A stretch of DNA of 64,000 bases from Pedobacter sp. Bi126 (GTDB lineage: Bacteria; Bacteroidota; Bacteroidia; Sphingobacteriales; Sphingobacteriaceae), in the NCBI RefSeq assembly GCF_918698245.1, contig NZ_CAKKMS010000010.1, positions 52,170-116,169 on the forward strand, written 5' to 3'. The position numbers and the translations under genes were made by a program. Under the pieces are notes generated by a model. It did not search any database, was not told where the DNA came from, and worked only from the letters and a program-made list of their open reading frames with translations. Below, in pieces: positions 27,262 to 35,342 of this stretch (positions are counted from its first letter, which is position 1; each line of letters starts with the position of its first letter).

Positions 27262-27654
27262 ATGAGAAAAGAAACATCAACCAATGCTTTGAACGAAAAA
27301 ATGATGATCGACAGCTGTGGCATGTCCTCGTCGCTGGCGGTAATCGGTGGAAGGTGGAAACCCGCTATATTGTGCCGCCTTTCTTATGGTACCATGCGCT
27401 ATGGCGAACTTAAAAAAGACATTATCGGCATATCAGAAAGAATGTTAGTGGCTCAGTTGAGAGAACTGGAAAAAGACCAGATTATTACCCGGGTTGTTTT
27501 TCCTGAAGTGCCGCCAAGGGTAGAATACCGCCTTACCGATTTGGGCCGTACCATGAAACCAATGCTCGATGCGATGTCTGACTGGGGCAATATGTACCGG
27601 AAGCACATTAACCAAACACAAGATTTATCTGCTAACGTATTGCAAGACAAATAA
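27262..27654 (+). CDS. HxlR family transcriptional regulator
   Basis: A 130-residue winged-helix protein. The HxlR signature is plain: a Cys near the N-terminus (MIDSCGMSSSLAVIGGRWK), then PAILCRLSYGTMRYGELKKD and ISERMLVAQLRELEKDQIIT, and VEYRLTDLGR in the wing. The conserved Cys can serve as a redox or electrophile sensor in this family. It diverges from the SDR gene at 26429. A 65-residue frame starting upstream at 27216 is a shadow. Confidence 0.92.
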   Translation: MRKETSTNALNEKMMIDSCGMSSSLAVIGGRWKPAILCRLSYGTMRYGELKKDIIGISERMLVAQLRELEKDQIITRVVFPEVPPRVEYRLTDLGRTMKPMLDAMSDWGNMYRKHINQTQDLSANVLQDK

Positions 27655-27713
27655 ATTTTCAATAAAATAATATGCTGTTTTTCGACTGACAAACAGCTGT
27701 CATAGGCCTGTCT

Positions 27714-27721
27714 TAGTTTTG
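27714..27721 (+). promoter_or_regulatory. Candidate -7 box upstream of DinB-like gene
   Basis: TAGTTTTG matches TAnnTTTG, 23 bases before the ATG at 27745. A short inverted repeat TGACA-N6-TGTCA lies just upstream (27687-27702). The -33 element is unclear. Confidence 0.4.
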
Positions 27722-27744
27722 TTCTATTAAATTAATATAACAAG

Positions 27745-28215
27745 ATGTCAGCAACTATGATTACTAAAAGCGAATTATTACAGCATTGGTTAGGCCACAG
27801 AAAACTAACCAGAAAAACCATTGAAAAATTTCCCGAGAAAGAATTATTCGAATTTTCGGTCGGTGGAATGAGGCCGTTTTCTTCATTAATTAAAGAGTTG
27901 TTATCCATTAATGTTCCTGGTTTAAAAGAAATGGTCACCAGAGAAACAGCTCCCTTTAGCCATGATCTTCCGCTTAATAACAAAGAAGAGCTACTAACAA
28001 AATGGGATGAGGATACCCCAAAAATTGTGGAATTCTTTAACCAAATCGCTGAAGATCAGCTTCACGAAACTATTAAATTATTCGGGCAGTACGAGTTTTC
28101 GATCATTAGCCACCTTTTGTATTTCATTGATAACGAAATACATCACCGCGGGCAAGGTTTTGTATACTTAAGGGCCTTAGGCATTGAGCCTCCATTTTTC
28201 TGGGACCGTTATTAA
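27745..28215 (+). CDS. DinB family protein
   Basis: A 156-residue four-helix-bundle protein of the DinB/YfiT type. The metal-binding His pattern is partly visible, with HWLGHRKL near the N-terminus and the family hallmark DNEIHHRGQGFVYLRALGIEPP near the C-terminus. These proteins bind a divalent metal and some act as thiol transferases, but the reaction here is unknown. Alternative start at Met 5. It converges with a WYL regulator gene across repeat array IV. Confidence 0.87.
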   Translation: MSATMITKSELLQHWLGHRKLTRKTIEKFPEKELFEFSVGGMRPFSSLIKELLSINVPGLKEMVTRETAPFSHDLPLNNKEELLTKWDEDTPKIVEFFNQIAEDQLHETIKLFGQYEFSIISHLLYFIDNEIHHRGQGFVYLRALGIEPPFFWDRY

Positions 28216-28224
28216 AAAGCAGGA

Positions 28225-28556
28225 GACTGTATCATAAAGGCTATTTCACCTCAGATGCTGTCATGTTGTACAAAGGACTCCTACAGGGAGCTTGTCGAAA
28301 AGTTTGCGAGACATTTACACGGTTACTCCAACTGGCCACCGTTGATGAACTCCAATAAAAAATCGTAATTGCGAGGAGGAACGACGAAGCAATCTTTCAT
28401 GCGAGTGTTCCTTGCATAGAGATTGCTTCGTCGGCTAAAAAAGCCTTCTCGCAATGACGATACTTTGAGGGGATTTATTGTCTTTTAAATTCCACTTTCA
28501 TTTTTATAAAATAAATTATCCCTCAGGATGACAATTCTATATTTATGATACAACCT
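28225..28556. repeat. Composite intergenic repeat array IV
   Basis: 28228-28310 is the reverse complement of the right half of array III (TGTATCATAAAGG ... CTGTCATGTTGTACAAAGGA). Module A is inverted at 28362-28461 with ends AATCGTAATTGCGAG and CTCGCAATGACGAT. Module D, also inverted, runs from about 28515 to 28556 (CCCTCAGGATGACAATTC, then TTTATGATACAACCTC). The last part overlaps the 3' end of the WYL gene, supplying its final codons and stop. Confidence 0.8.
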
Positions 28557-29511
28557 CTTTGTTATTTATTCTCTTCAAACCAGCTTCCATTATTTCAATC
28601 AGCTCGTTGTTTAAATGGGCTGGTTCTATAATCTCGGCAACATCAACAAATTTAACAAACCAGCGCACAAAAGAAACCACAGAAAGGGAACAATCGAAAT
28701 ACATGACCACAAAATCATCTGAAATTTCTTCGCCTGTAAATCCAAAAATCTGCCGTTCCCAATATAGAAAATGTGCGTACTTCCGGTCTACCTTAATTTC
28801 GACTTTCATCACATTTTCAGATAGGCTTTTATCCCTGAATTCGTTAATTGGCGGGTGTGCAATAGTAAAGTTTTCTTCAAGCACCAGAACTTTTTTGATC
28901 CTGTCTAACCTAAAATTGCGGTAATCATTCCTTAAATGGCAATAGGCTAAAAGATACCAAAGACTGTGTTCGTAGAATACGCCGATTGGCTCTACTGATC
29001 TTCCTATCGGATGAATATCACCACCTTTGAGATAATTGATATGGGTTATTTTTTTCTTTAAGGTACTATTGAGTAAAACATCGATAATGTTAGGCAGGTA
29101 ATCATTAGATTTAAAATCGTTTTTAAGATGTATTGTGTCTTCTAAATGCAGGAAATCTCTTTTTTGATGCACCTGAAAAGAACTTTTTATTTTGATAAGT
29201 GCTACCTCAAAATGTTTTTTGATAAACTCGGTTTCATGTTTCTGCATCACTTTTTCGGCAACCATTAAGCTGAGAATTTCTTCCTGACTAAACCTTGATG
29301 GCTGTAGCCTAAACCCTTCCATAATCGAATAACCAGATCCTGATTCATTAACGATCGGAATACCGGCAATCTCAAGGGCTTTTAAATCCCTGTAGATCGT
29401 TCTTATACTAATTTCGAACCGCTTTTGTAATTCTTCAGTAGTTACTACAGATTTAGATTGCAATAGAAAAAATATCTGTAATATCCGGTCAAATCTTTTG
29501 GTAATATCCAT
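28543..29511 (-). CDS. YafY-type WYL-domain transcriptional regulator
   Basis: A 322-residue regulator with an N-terminal helix-turn-helix (about 5-60, SVVTTEELQKRFEISIRTIY, RDLKALEIAGIPI) and a WYL domain (about 140-220, with SLWYLLAYCHLRNDYRNFRL, DRIKKV) followed by the WCX part. WYL domains sense small ligands or nucleic acids. It converges with the DinB gene. Its last residues (KEVVS and stop) lie inside repeat module D, so the native C-terminus may have been altered by repeat insertion. Confidence 0.9.
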   Translation of the reverse strand: MDITKRFDRILQIFFLLQSKSVVTTEELQKRFEISIRTIYRDLKALEIAGIPIVNESGSGYSIMEGFRLQPSRFSQEEILSLMVAEKVMQKHETEFIKKHFEVALIKIKSSFQVHQKRDFLHLEDTIHLKNDFKSNDYLPNIIDVLLNSTLKKKITHINYLKGGDIHPIGRSVEPIGVFYEHSLWYLLAYCHLRNDYRNFRLDRIKKVLVLEENFTIAHPPINEFRDKSLSENVMKVEIKVDRKYAHFLYWERQIFGFTGEEISDDFVVMYFDCSLSVVSFVRWFVKFVDVAEIIEPAHLNNELIEIMEAGLKRINNKEVVS

Positions 29512-29563
29512 TTTTAAAAATGTTGGGTATTTAATTAAACAGCTAATTTATACGGCTTGCCCA

Positions 29564-30154
29564 TTAGCGGAGAAATTGCTTAGGCAGTACCTTTTCTGAT
29601 GAAGATTTTACAAGTTCAAGAATTCTGTTTTGCCGGGTTTCTGCTCTTTTTGCCAGTACAATCCATTGTAAGATGGCTTTCTTAGCGGATTTACTTAGGC
29701 CAAGAAAAAAAATCTTTGCGTTTTTACTGTTTTTAAATTCTAAAGCTAAATCTTTAGGTATTTTAAGTGTTTCTACTGCATCCAAAACTGTCCACGCCCC
29801 ATTTTGTTTGGCCTTTTTAATGGCTTCTAAACCTGCTTTTGCGATAAGTTTTTGTGCCAACAGGCGCTTTACCTTTTCCTTATTGATTTTCGACCAAATG
29901 CTTTTGGGTTTCCGTTTACAGAAAAACTGCATAAACCTCTCCTTATCTATGGGCTTTTTTATACTGTCTATCCAGCCGAAACAAAGCGCCTCATCTACAG
30001 CTTCGCTCCAGGTAATGCTTGGCAAACCAGAACCTTTTTTGCCATAAACAAGCCATACTGACGATTTAAGCTCATGATTGGTGGCTAACCAATCCCGCCA
30101 TTCTTTGATGTTGACAGGACAAAAAGTTTCTATATCTTTTACTTTGTTTTCCAC
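29564..30154 (-). CDS. YdeI/OmpD-associated family protein
   Basis: A 196-residue protein with the family signature WRDWLATNHELKSSVWLVYG, SITWSEAVDEALCFGWIDS and FCKRKPKSIWSKINKEKV, plus the C-terminal motif in which a lysine-rich stretch (LSKSAKKAILQWIVLAKRAE) precedes the end. The biochemical role is unsettled; some relatives are linked to peptide resistance or YjbR-like folds. It stands alone, 52 bases from the WYL gene and on the same strand. Confidence 0.87.
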   Translation of the reverse strand: MENKVKDIETFCPVNIKEWRDWLATNHELKSSVWLVYGKKGSGLPSITWSEAVDEALCFGWIDSIKKPIDKERFMQFFCKRKPKSIWSKINKEKVKRLLAQKLIAKAGLEAIKKAKQNGAWTVLDAVETLKIPKDLALEFKNSKNAKIFFLGLSKSAKKAILQWIVLAKRAETRQNRILELVKSSSEKVLPKQFLR

Positions 30155-30422
30155 TATTTCGCAATTAATAAAATAATTTTCAGGAACATTGATCCGTCAA
30201 TTATTTTAAACATGCAGCAAATTTAGCAGGCGGAGTGACAACCCTATGGCAGTTGTGATTTTATCTTTTATAAAGATCCTTAGAAAACAATTTTTATTCT
30301 GTTTGAGCCGTCAGCGCTCCTTCTTTATCTGGATAATAGATTTCAAAGGCATAAACAAAATAAACGTAATCAATATTAAAGAAAAGGCTGGCCATGCAAC
30401 AGTGGAGACAGTAGAATACTAA

Positions 30423-30614
30423 TTAAATATAGGCAATGGTTACAATCACCATCCAGATCAAGCTAAACACACCTCCAAAATAAAACATTGGCATGTTTTG
30501 TTTCAAGTTTTTCTTAATCAAGGCAGCGTAAATGATCCAACCAAAAAAGGTAATAAAATATAGCGGAACTGCAAATAATAACATAAGATTAAATTGGTAA
30601 TCAAATATAGCCAT
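30423..30614 (-). CDS. Small two-TM membrane protein
   Basis: A 63-residue hydrophobic protein (MAIFDYQFNLMLLFAVPLYF start) with two membrane segments around residues 8-32 and 42-62 and a short cytoplasmic-like loop LIKKNLKQNMP. No family is recognised. It lies 41 bases upstream of nothing obvious and downstream of the YdeI gene's promoter side, separate from the sigma/FecR unit. Confidence 0.5.
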   Translation of the reverse strand: MAIFDYQFNLMLLFAVPLYFITFFGWIIYAALIKKNLKQNMPMFYFGGVFSLIWMVIVTIAYI

Positions 30615-30654
30615 TTAATTAATTGAAGCCATAAAATTGGCAAAAATAAACGAT

Positions 30655-32391
30655 CTACAGCGCAACCATAACGCCAAAATTCCAGCCTAACCAACCCTGT
30701 GCACCATTTTTAAAATGATGGCTCCAAGCAGGCGCCACTTCCTTTTTATAATTTTCGCCAGGAATAGCTTCTCCCTTCACGTAATATGAATACGCGGGTC
30801 CTGCAAAAAAAGCAAGCCTCGACAAAGCATTAAACTGCAGGTTTACCTGGAGCCTGTAAAGGTTGTTTGCTTCTTCAAAATTGCCGAGATATATAGATTG
30901 AATGGTTCCTTCGGCGGAGATAGCAAAATGTTTGTTTAATATAAAATCATGACCAAGGCCTAATCCAAAAGTAAATGCTCGGGCAGTATCTGAAAAATTT
31001 TTACCCGCAATTAATAAGGTATATAATTTAGCATTTCCGGTTTTAAAGGCGATGTTGGTATTGATTACCTCGTTGTTATATACTGTTATTTTGCGGTAGC
31101 CATTATTGGATAGGTTGATCAACCCGATACTGATACCCGATGATGAATCGGCCAGATTTACCACAGCCAGTTGAAAACCGTCCATGTTTTTAGTTTGATT
31201 AACCAATCCGGCAAGCTGCATGCCCTTTAAACGGCCTGAGGTTTTATTCAATACACCTGCCAGCTGAACTCCTGTGGTATTTTTGCTCACATTAACCAGT
31301 CCGGCTACTTGCACTCCTTTAACATCTTTGCCAGCAAGATTGCCCACCCCGGCCAATTGCGCTCCGCTAACCTTACTTTCTACCCTATTTAATAAACCGG
31401 CCACCTGCAAACCATCTACATTCATATTTACATCGTTGTAGGCACCCGAAAATTGAGTTCCTTTTACTGATCCGCCAACTACATTGAACAGGCCCGCTAC
31501 CTGAATCTTTTTAATATCGCCTTTGGTTAAATTAAACGCACCCGCTATTTCAAAGCCATTTGTTCCGGCAGTATAACCACCAAGTACATTTAAAGATGCC
31601 TTGTTTACTACACTAGAACTCATGCTGCCATGCGAACTTAAGCCAGGGGTAAACGATGCCTGAAAAGGTGTTTGTGCCAAAAAATCTGGAATATTAAGAT
31701 TCTGGATGCGTTGCTTTGAGGAAAGCAAAAAACGCCATATGCCACGTCCACCAAAAGTATTGGTGAAAAATGCACCTTTTTCTTTGTCCGGATCTTCGTA
31801 TTTCTCAGGCTTTATATTAATATCAGCCAGGAAAACCAGGGCAGTATCGCGATAGGTTTCTTTACTTGCCGTTAAAATCACACCACTGTGCTCGCCTCTA
31901 AAACGCAGGGTAAAATAACCGTTGTTATCTGTAAGTGCAGCCTGAAGCAGTTTTTTTTCGTAAACACTGGCCTGTTTAACTTTACTACCGGTTCGGATAT
32001 CAACCACGTAACCGCTTATTGCATATTCATTGTCGCCGTTGGCAATATGCTCTGCTTCTATTGTTAAATGATTTACGGCATAGCGAAGAATAATGTATTC
32101 GGCATTTTCTTTATAATCTACCTTACCATCAAATAGCTGATCTAAAACTTCACGTACCGGAACATTTTTAACATTCAGGCTAACCAGGCTATCCTGCCTG
32201 AACAGTACACCATTATAAGAAAAATAGAACCCGCCAGCTTTGCTGATCATCTGCAAAACATTGCCAACCCGTTCTTGCTTAACATTTAAGCTTACTCCTT
32301 TGGATAAATTCCTTCTATAATCGACTGTGGCAACCTGTGCGCAACAATAGCCCGAAATAAAGAGCAATAAAATAACTAGTCTTGTCTTCAT
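30655..32391 (-). CDS. STN domain + carboxypeptidase-regulatory-like domain + surface-repeat protein
   Basis: A 578-residue exported protein (signal MKTRLVILLLFISGYCCAQ). Residues about 22-105 form an STN (secretin/TonB short N-terminal) domain (VGNVLQMISKAGGFYFSYNG, VPVREVLDQLF). About 120-200 resemble a CarboxypepD_reg-like sandwich (ISGYVVDIRTGSKVKQ). About 275-430 hold 20-22-residue repeats of the type VQVAGLVN/MQLAGLVN (LA_2272-like surface repeats), then a barrel-like C-terminal region. That last part is clearly homologous to the 34091 protein. There is no TonB plug or receptor barrel. Its ATG overlaps the FecR stop (TAATG), so it is translationally coupled to FecR. Confidence 0.85.
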   Translation of the reverse strand: MKTRLVILLLFISGYCCAQVATVDYRRNLSKGVSLNVKQERVGNVLQMISKAGGFYFSYNGVLFRQDSLVSLNVKNVPVREVLDQLFDGKVDYKENAEYIILRYAVNHLTIEAEHIANGDNEYAISGYVVDIRTGSKVKQASVYEKKLLQAALTDNNGYFTLRFRGEHSGVILTASKETYRDTALVFLADINIKPEKYEDPDKEKGAFFTNTFGGRGIWRFLLSSKQRIQNLNIPDFLAQTPFQASFTPGLSSHGSMSSSVVNKASLNVLGGYTAGTNGFEIAGAFNLTKGDIKKIQVAGLFNVVGGSVKGTQFSGAYNDVNMNVDGLQVAGLLNRVESKVSGAQLAGVGNLAGKDVKGVQVAGLVNVSKNTTGVQLAGVLNKTSGRLKGMQLAGLVNQTKNMDGFQLAVVNLADSSSGISIGLINLSNNGYRKITVYNNEVINTNIAFKTGNAKLYTLLIAGKNFSDTARAFTFGLGLGHDFILNKHFAISAEGTIQSIYLGNFEEANNLYRLQVNLQFNALSRLAFFAGPAYSYYVKGEAIPGENYKKEVAPAWSHHFKNGAQGWLGWNFGVMVAL

Positions 32392-33350
32392 TATTTTTTA
32401 GCAGACAACAAAATGGCGTTGCCGTTACGGGATAATTGTAAATTTAAGGTTTGGCAGATAATTTCAAGATTCTGGTTTACCGATCCCATTTTTAAAGTGG
32501 TATTAATTGTTAAGCCTTTAATCTTTTCATCCAAAGTAATGTTGCTTCCATAAGCCTCATTCAAAGTAACTATCAGCTTGGATAAAGAAATGTTATTCGC
32601 CTGAAATAGATTGCTACGATAGTAATTGTAGAGCTGATCGGTGCTTTGTTCTTTTACCAGTTTACGGGTATTGCCGTCGATATGGATTTTTTCGCCCTTA
32701 TAAAGCTTAATCTCATCATTGGCCAGGCGAACCTTTACAATTCCGGTTTCTACATTAATTTCGGTATCCTTTTTTATATGCTTAATATTGAAAGACGTAC
32801 CCACTACTTCTACACTTACCTTTTCGATATCAATTATAAAAGGATGCGTTTTATCTTTGGCTACATCAAAAAACACGTCACCTTGTTCCAACTTCAGTTT
32901 TCTGTTGTTTTTAAAGTTAGCGGCATAGCTTATTTTGGTATTCTTGTTTAACGTAAGTGCCGATCCATCAGGTAAGGTTTCGGTACGTACCTGGTAGGTA
33001 GCCGTGAGTTCGGTATATTTTCCGGGGCCATATAAACTATATGCGATCCATCCCCCAACGGCAATAAACAAAACTGCTGCTATCCTTAACCAGACTCTAC
33101 TGGCATTTAACCGTTTGCTGTTGTCGCTCTCTGGTTTTAAATCTGCTCTTCTCGCCTTAAAACTTGCCCATGCCTGCTCTTCATCCCTTTTGTTATCGTT
33201 TTTTAAGGTATTGCTTACCTGCCAGATGGTTTCCAGCTGGGTAAAATGCTTTTTATTGGCTTCAGCAGCGTTTAGCCACTTTTCTACCTTTTCGTTTTCT
33301 TCTATAGTACTTTCTTTTAGAAGAACCTTTATCAATAATTCATCAGTCAT
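32391..33350 (-). CDS. FecR family anti-sigma factor
   Basis: About 319 residues from ATG 33350 (MTDELLIKVLLKESTIEENE); a longer frame to 33422 begins inside the sigma gene. It has the N-terminal cytoplasmic FecR part, one TM (VWLRIAAVLFIAVGGWIAYSL) and the periplasmic FecR domain (LPDGSALTLNKNTKISYAAN, VEVVGTSFNIKHI) and the C-terminal DUF4974-like STN-partner domain (LSKLIVTLNEAYGSNITLDE). It should hold or activate the sigma factor encoded ten bases upstream and sense the STN protein encoded downstream. Confidence 0.92.
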   Translation of the reverse strand: MTDELLIKVLLKESTIEENEKVEKWLNAAEANKKHFTQLETIWQVSNTLKNDNKRDEEQAWASFKARRADLKPESDNSKRLNASRVWLRIAAVLFIAVGGWIAYSLYGPGKYTELTATYQVRTETLPDGSALTLNKNTKISYAANFKNNRKLKLEQGDVFFDVAKDKTHPFIIDIEKVSVEVVGTSFNIKHIKKDTEINVETGIVKVRLANDEIKLYKGEKIHIDGNTRKLVKEQSTDQLYNYYRSNLFQANNISLSKLIVTLNEAYGSNITLDEKIKGLTINTTLKMGSVNQNLEIICQTLNLQLSRNGNAILLSAKK

Positions 33351-33360
33351 GCGCTTTCTT

Positions 33361-33963
33361 CTAATTAAAAAAATCGTTGTAATACCATAATCCGAGTAAA
33401 ATAAACACCAGGAAGTCGGCAAGTTTTAGTCTTAAAATCCTTAAAGCCTTTCCCATTTGATTTTCTACCGTTTTGATTGACAGACCTAAATGATCGGCAA
33501 TTTCGCGGTATTTCAATTCTTCGAACCTGCTCATTTGAAAAATGGTGCGGCATTGTTCTGGTAAATGGCTCAGGGCATCTCTTAAATGTTGCTGTAGTTC
33601 AGTAAATTCGATTTTTGCAGCAGCAGGTTCATGTTCTGTATTCATGGTGTGTACCGTAAATTCCTGGTATTTGCTTTTGGTTTTTTCCTGTTTAATGTAA
33701 TTTAAACTATCGTTGTAAACACATTTGTAGAGGTATGCTTTTATAGATTGTATTTTAAGGTTCTCTCTTTTTTCCCAAAACTTTAAGAACATTCCCTGTA
33801 CAATTTCTTCAGCAACATCTTCATCTTTTAAAATCACCTGAGCATAAGCGTGCAGTGCATTGTAATGCGTTTTGAACAAATGTTCAAATGCGGCATCATC
33901 ATGGTATTGATGGCTGATTTCGGAAGCTACTACTGTTAATTCCACGGGTTTAATTGTAATCAA
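33361..33963 (-). CDS. ECF RNA polymerase sigma factor
   Basis: A 200-residue sigma-70 family factor of the Bacteroidota FecI-like type: region 2 (FEHLFKTHYNALHAYAQVIL, EIVQGMFLKFWEKREN) and region 4 (LPEQCRTIFQMSRFEELKYR, EIADHLGLSIKTVENQMGKA). The frame opens with TTG at 33963; a GTG at 33945 is an alternative. A minus-strand box TATATTTG (33961-33968) overlaps the TTG, so a start further in may be right if that box is used. It heads a coupled unit with FecR and the STN repeat protein. Confidence 0.92.
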   Translation of the reverse strand: MITIKPVELTVVASEISHQYHDDAAFEHLFKTHYNALHAYAQVILKDEDVAEEIVQGMFLKFWEKRENLKIQSIKAYLYKCVYNDSLNYIKQEKTKSKYQEFTVHTMNTEHEPAAAKIEFTELQQHLRDALSHLPEQCRTIFQMSRFEELKYREIADHLGLSIKTVENQMGKALRILRLKLADFLVFILLGLWYYNDFFN

Positions 33964-33980
33964 ATATATATCTTTTAATA

Positions 33981-34022
33981 ATTGAATGAGAGAAGGACAT
34001 ATTGATTGAATGAGAGAAGGAC
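33981..34022. repeat. Short tandem direct repeat upstream of sigma factor
   Basis: ATTGAATGAGAGAAGGAC occurs at 33981-33998 and again at 34005-34022, followed by a partial third unit (TGAATAAGAGAA). Further right, 34045-34085 holds inverted, looser copies (ATTCAATCATTCAAAATTC). The arrangement lies in the spacer upstream of the sigma gene and could be a regulatory site or slippage product. Confidence 0.6.
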
Positions 34023-34090
34023 TGAATAAGAGAATATTAGCTAGTGCACAAATTCAATCATTCAAAATTCAGTCATTCAATAATTCATTT

Positions 34091-35185
34091 TTAAAAACTA
34101 ATTGCCAAACCACCTGTATATCCTAAAAACAGGGCATGTAAGGTATTGTCTTTTCTATCCCAGCTTTTCACATAGTGTTTCTGTAGGGTTTTTCCTTCTT
34201 CGGTATTGGTTGATACAAAATTGAACGATGGTCCTGCAAAAATTTCTAAATTCTGGCCTATCCTAAGCGAAGGCAGTAACTGAAACGTAGATTTGAAATA
34301 ATTGCCACGTTTAAAGTTTTGTAATGAACCCGATGTAAGTTCTGCATTTAACCTAAAGTGTTCTGATTGAAAAAAGTGAGCACCCAAACCTGCTTCGAAA
34401 GCATAAACCTCATCTTTATTTTTAAAGTTATAACCAGCTCCGATAATACCATATAATACTTTCCCGCCCGATCTGAATGTGGCCATGGTTGTTAAATTCT
34501 GGTTGGTAGTTAAAGCAATACTTTTCTCGCCATTTTTAACAATATTGATAATCCCGATCGGATAATCGCTGCTATCGGCCACGTTAATAAAACCAGCAAG
34601 CTGAACGCCTTTCACTTTCTTTGCCACATTGATAAAACCTGCAATTTGCGATCCTTTTACATCGGCGGCTTTATTCATAAAACCTGCAACCTGCACTGCA
34701 GAAACATTTTTCGAAGTCAAGTTCATAAAACCAGCTACCTGTGCACCACTGTTTTCTTTTGAGATATTGGCGAAACCTGCAATAGCGGCCCCATTTCCTC
34801 CACCATAAGTATTGATGAAACCTGCAAACTGTGCCCCACTTGCTTGGCCACCAATGTGGTTAGAAAAACCTGCCAACTGTGTACCGCTTGCATTTTTACG
34901 CACGATATTGGAAAGGCCTGCAAATGAGAGCCCTTTTTCTGCTGCCGAAACACCAACCAAAGCGTTTAAAGAAAATACATTTGTATCTAGTGTTGCATGG
35001 GTTCCGTTTGTGCTTACTGGGTATACAAAACCCACATTTACTTTACCTTTTTTGCCTTCTTGTGCAAAACCATTTAAACCTGTGCTTAATAGTATAGCTA
35101 AACCCAATGCTTTAACACCAGATGCTTTTTTGAAATTGATGCATGCCGTAAAGCTGTTTTTAATTTTTGTCGAAGTTGTGTCCAT
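34091..35185 (-). CDS. LA_2272-like surface-repeat protein
   Basis: A 364-residue protein with an N-terminal hydrophobic segment (about 24-42, ending GFAQ). Residues about 85-230 hold at least seven 20-22-residue repeats of the form GxQxAGFxN (TQLAGFSN, AQFAGFIN, AAIAGFAN, AQVAGFMN, VQVAGFMN, SQIAGFIN, VQLAGFIN). The C-terminal part (IGIINIVKNGEKSIA ... IFAGPSFNFV) reads as beta strands. It is homologous to the C-terminal half of the protein at 30655. It lies 128 bases upstream of the sigma gene on the same strand, making it part of the same locus and a candidate sensor or target. Confidence 0.82.
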   Translation of the reverse strand: MDTTSTKIKNSFTACINFKKASGVKALGLAILLSTGLNGFAQEGKKGKVNVGFVYPVSTNGTHATLDTNVFSLNALVGVSAAEKGLSFAGLSNIVRKNASGTQLAGFSNHIGGQASGAQFAGFINTYGGGNGAAIAGFANISKENSGAQVAGFMNLTSKNVSAVQVAGFMNKAADVKGSQIAGFINVAKKVKGVQLAGFINVADSSDYPIGIINIVKNGEKSIALTTNQNLTTMATFRSGGKVLYGIIGAGYNFKNKDEVYAFEAGLGAHFFQSEHFRLNAELTSGSLQNFKRGNYFKSTFQLLPSLRIGQNLEIFAGPSFNFVSTNTEEGKTLQKHYVKSWDRKDNTLHALFLGYTGGLAISF

Positions 35186-35342
35186 TTCTGTCTAATTTTA
35201 AAATGAGACAACAAACACGACACTTACCCCTACGTGCAGCAAAAAAATATTTCTTGCTCCCCAATATTATTAAAAGTCTTTTTTTAACAGCTGAAAACGA
35301 TAAATTAAAAGTTTACTAGCATAATATAAACGCCTAAATCAG

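Noticed and set aside
30262..30400. A 33-residue minus-strand frame (start MASLFFNIDYVYFVYAFEIY)
   Set aside because: No signal, coupling or conservation argument supports it; could be a gene relic but cannot be defended.
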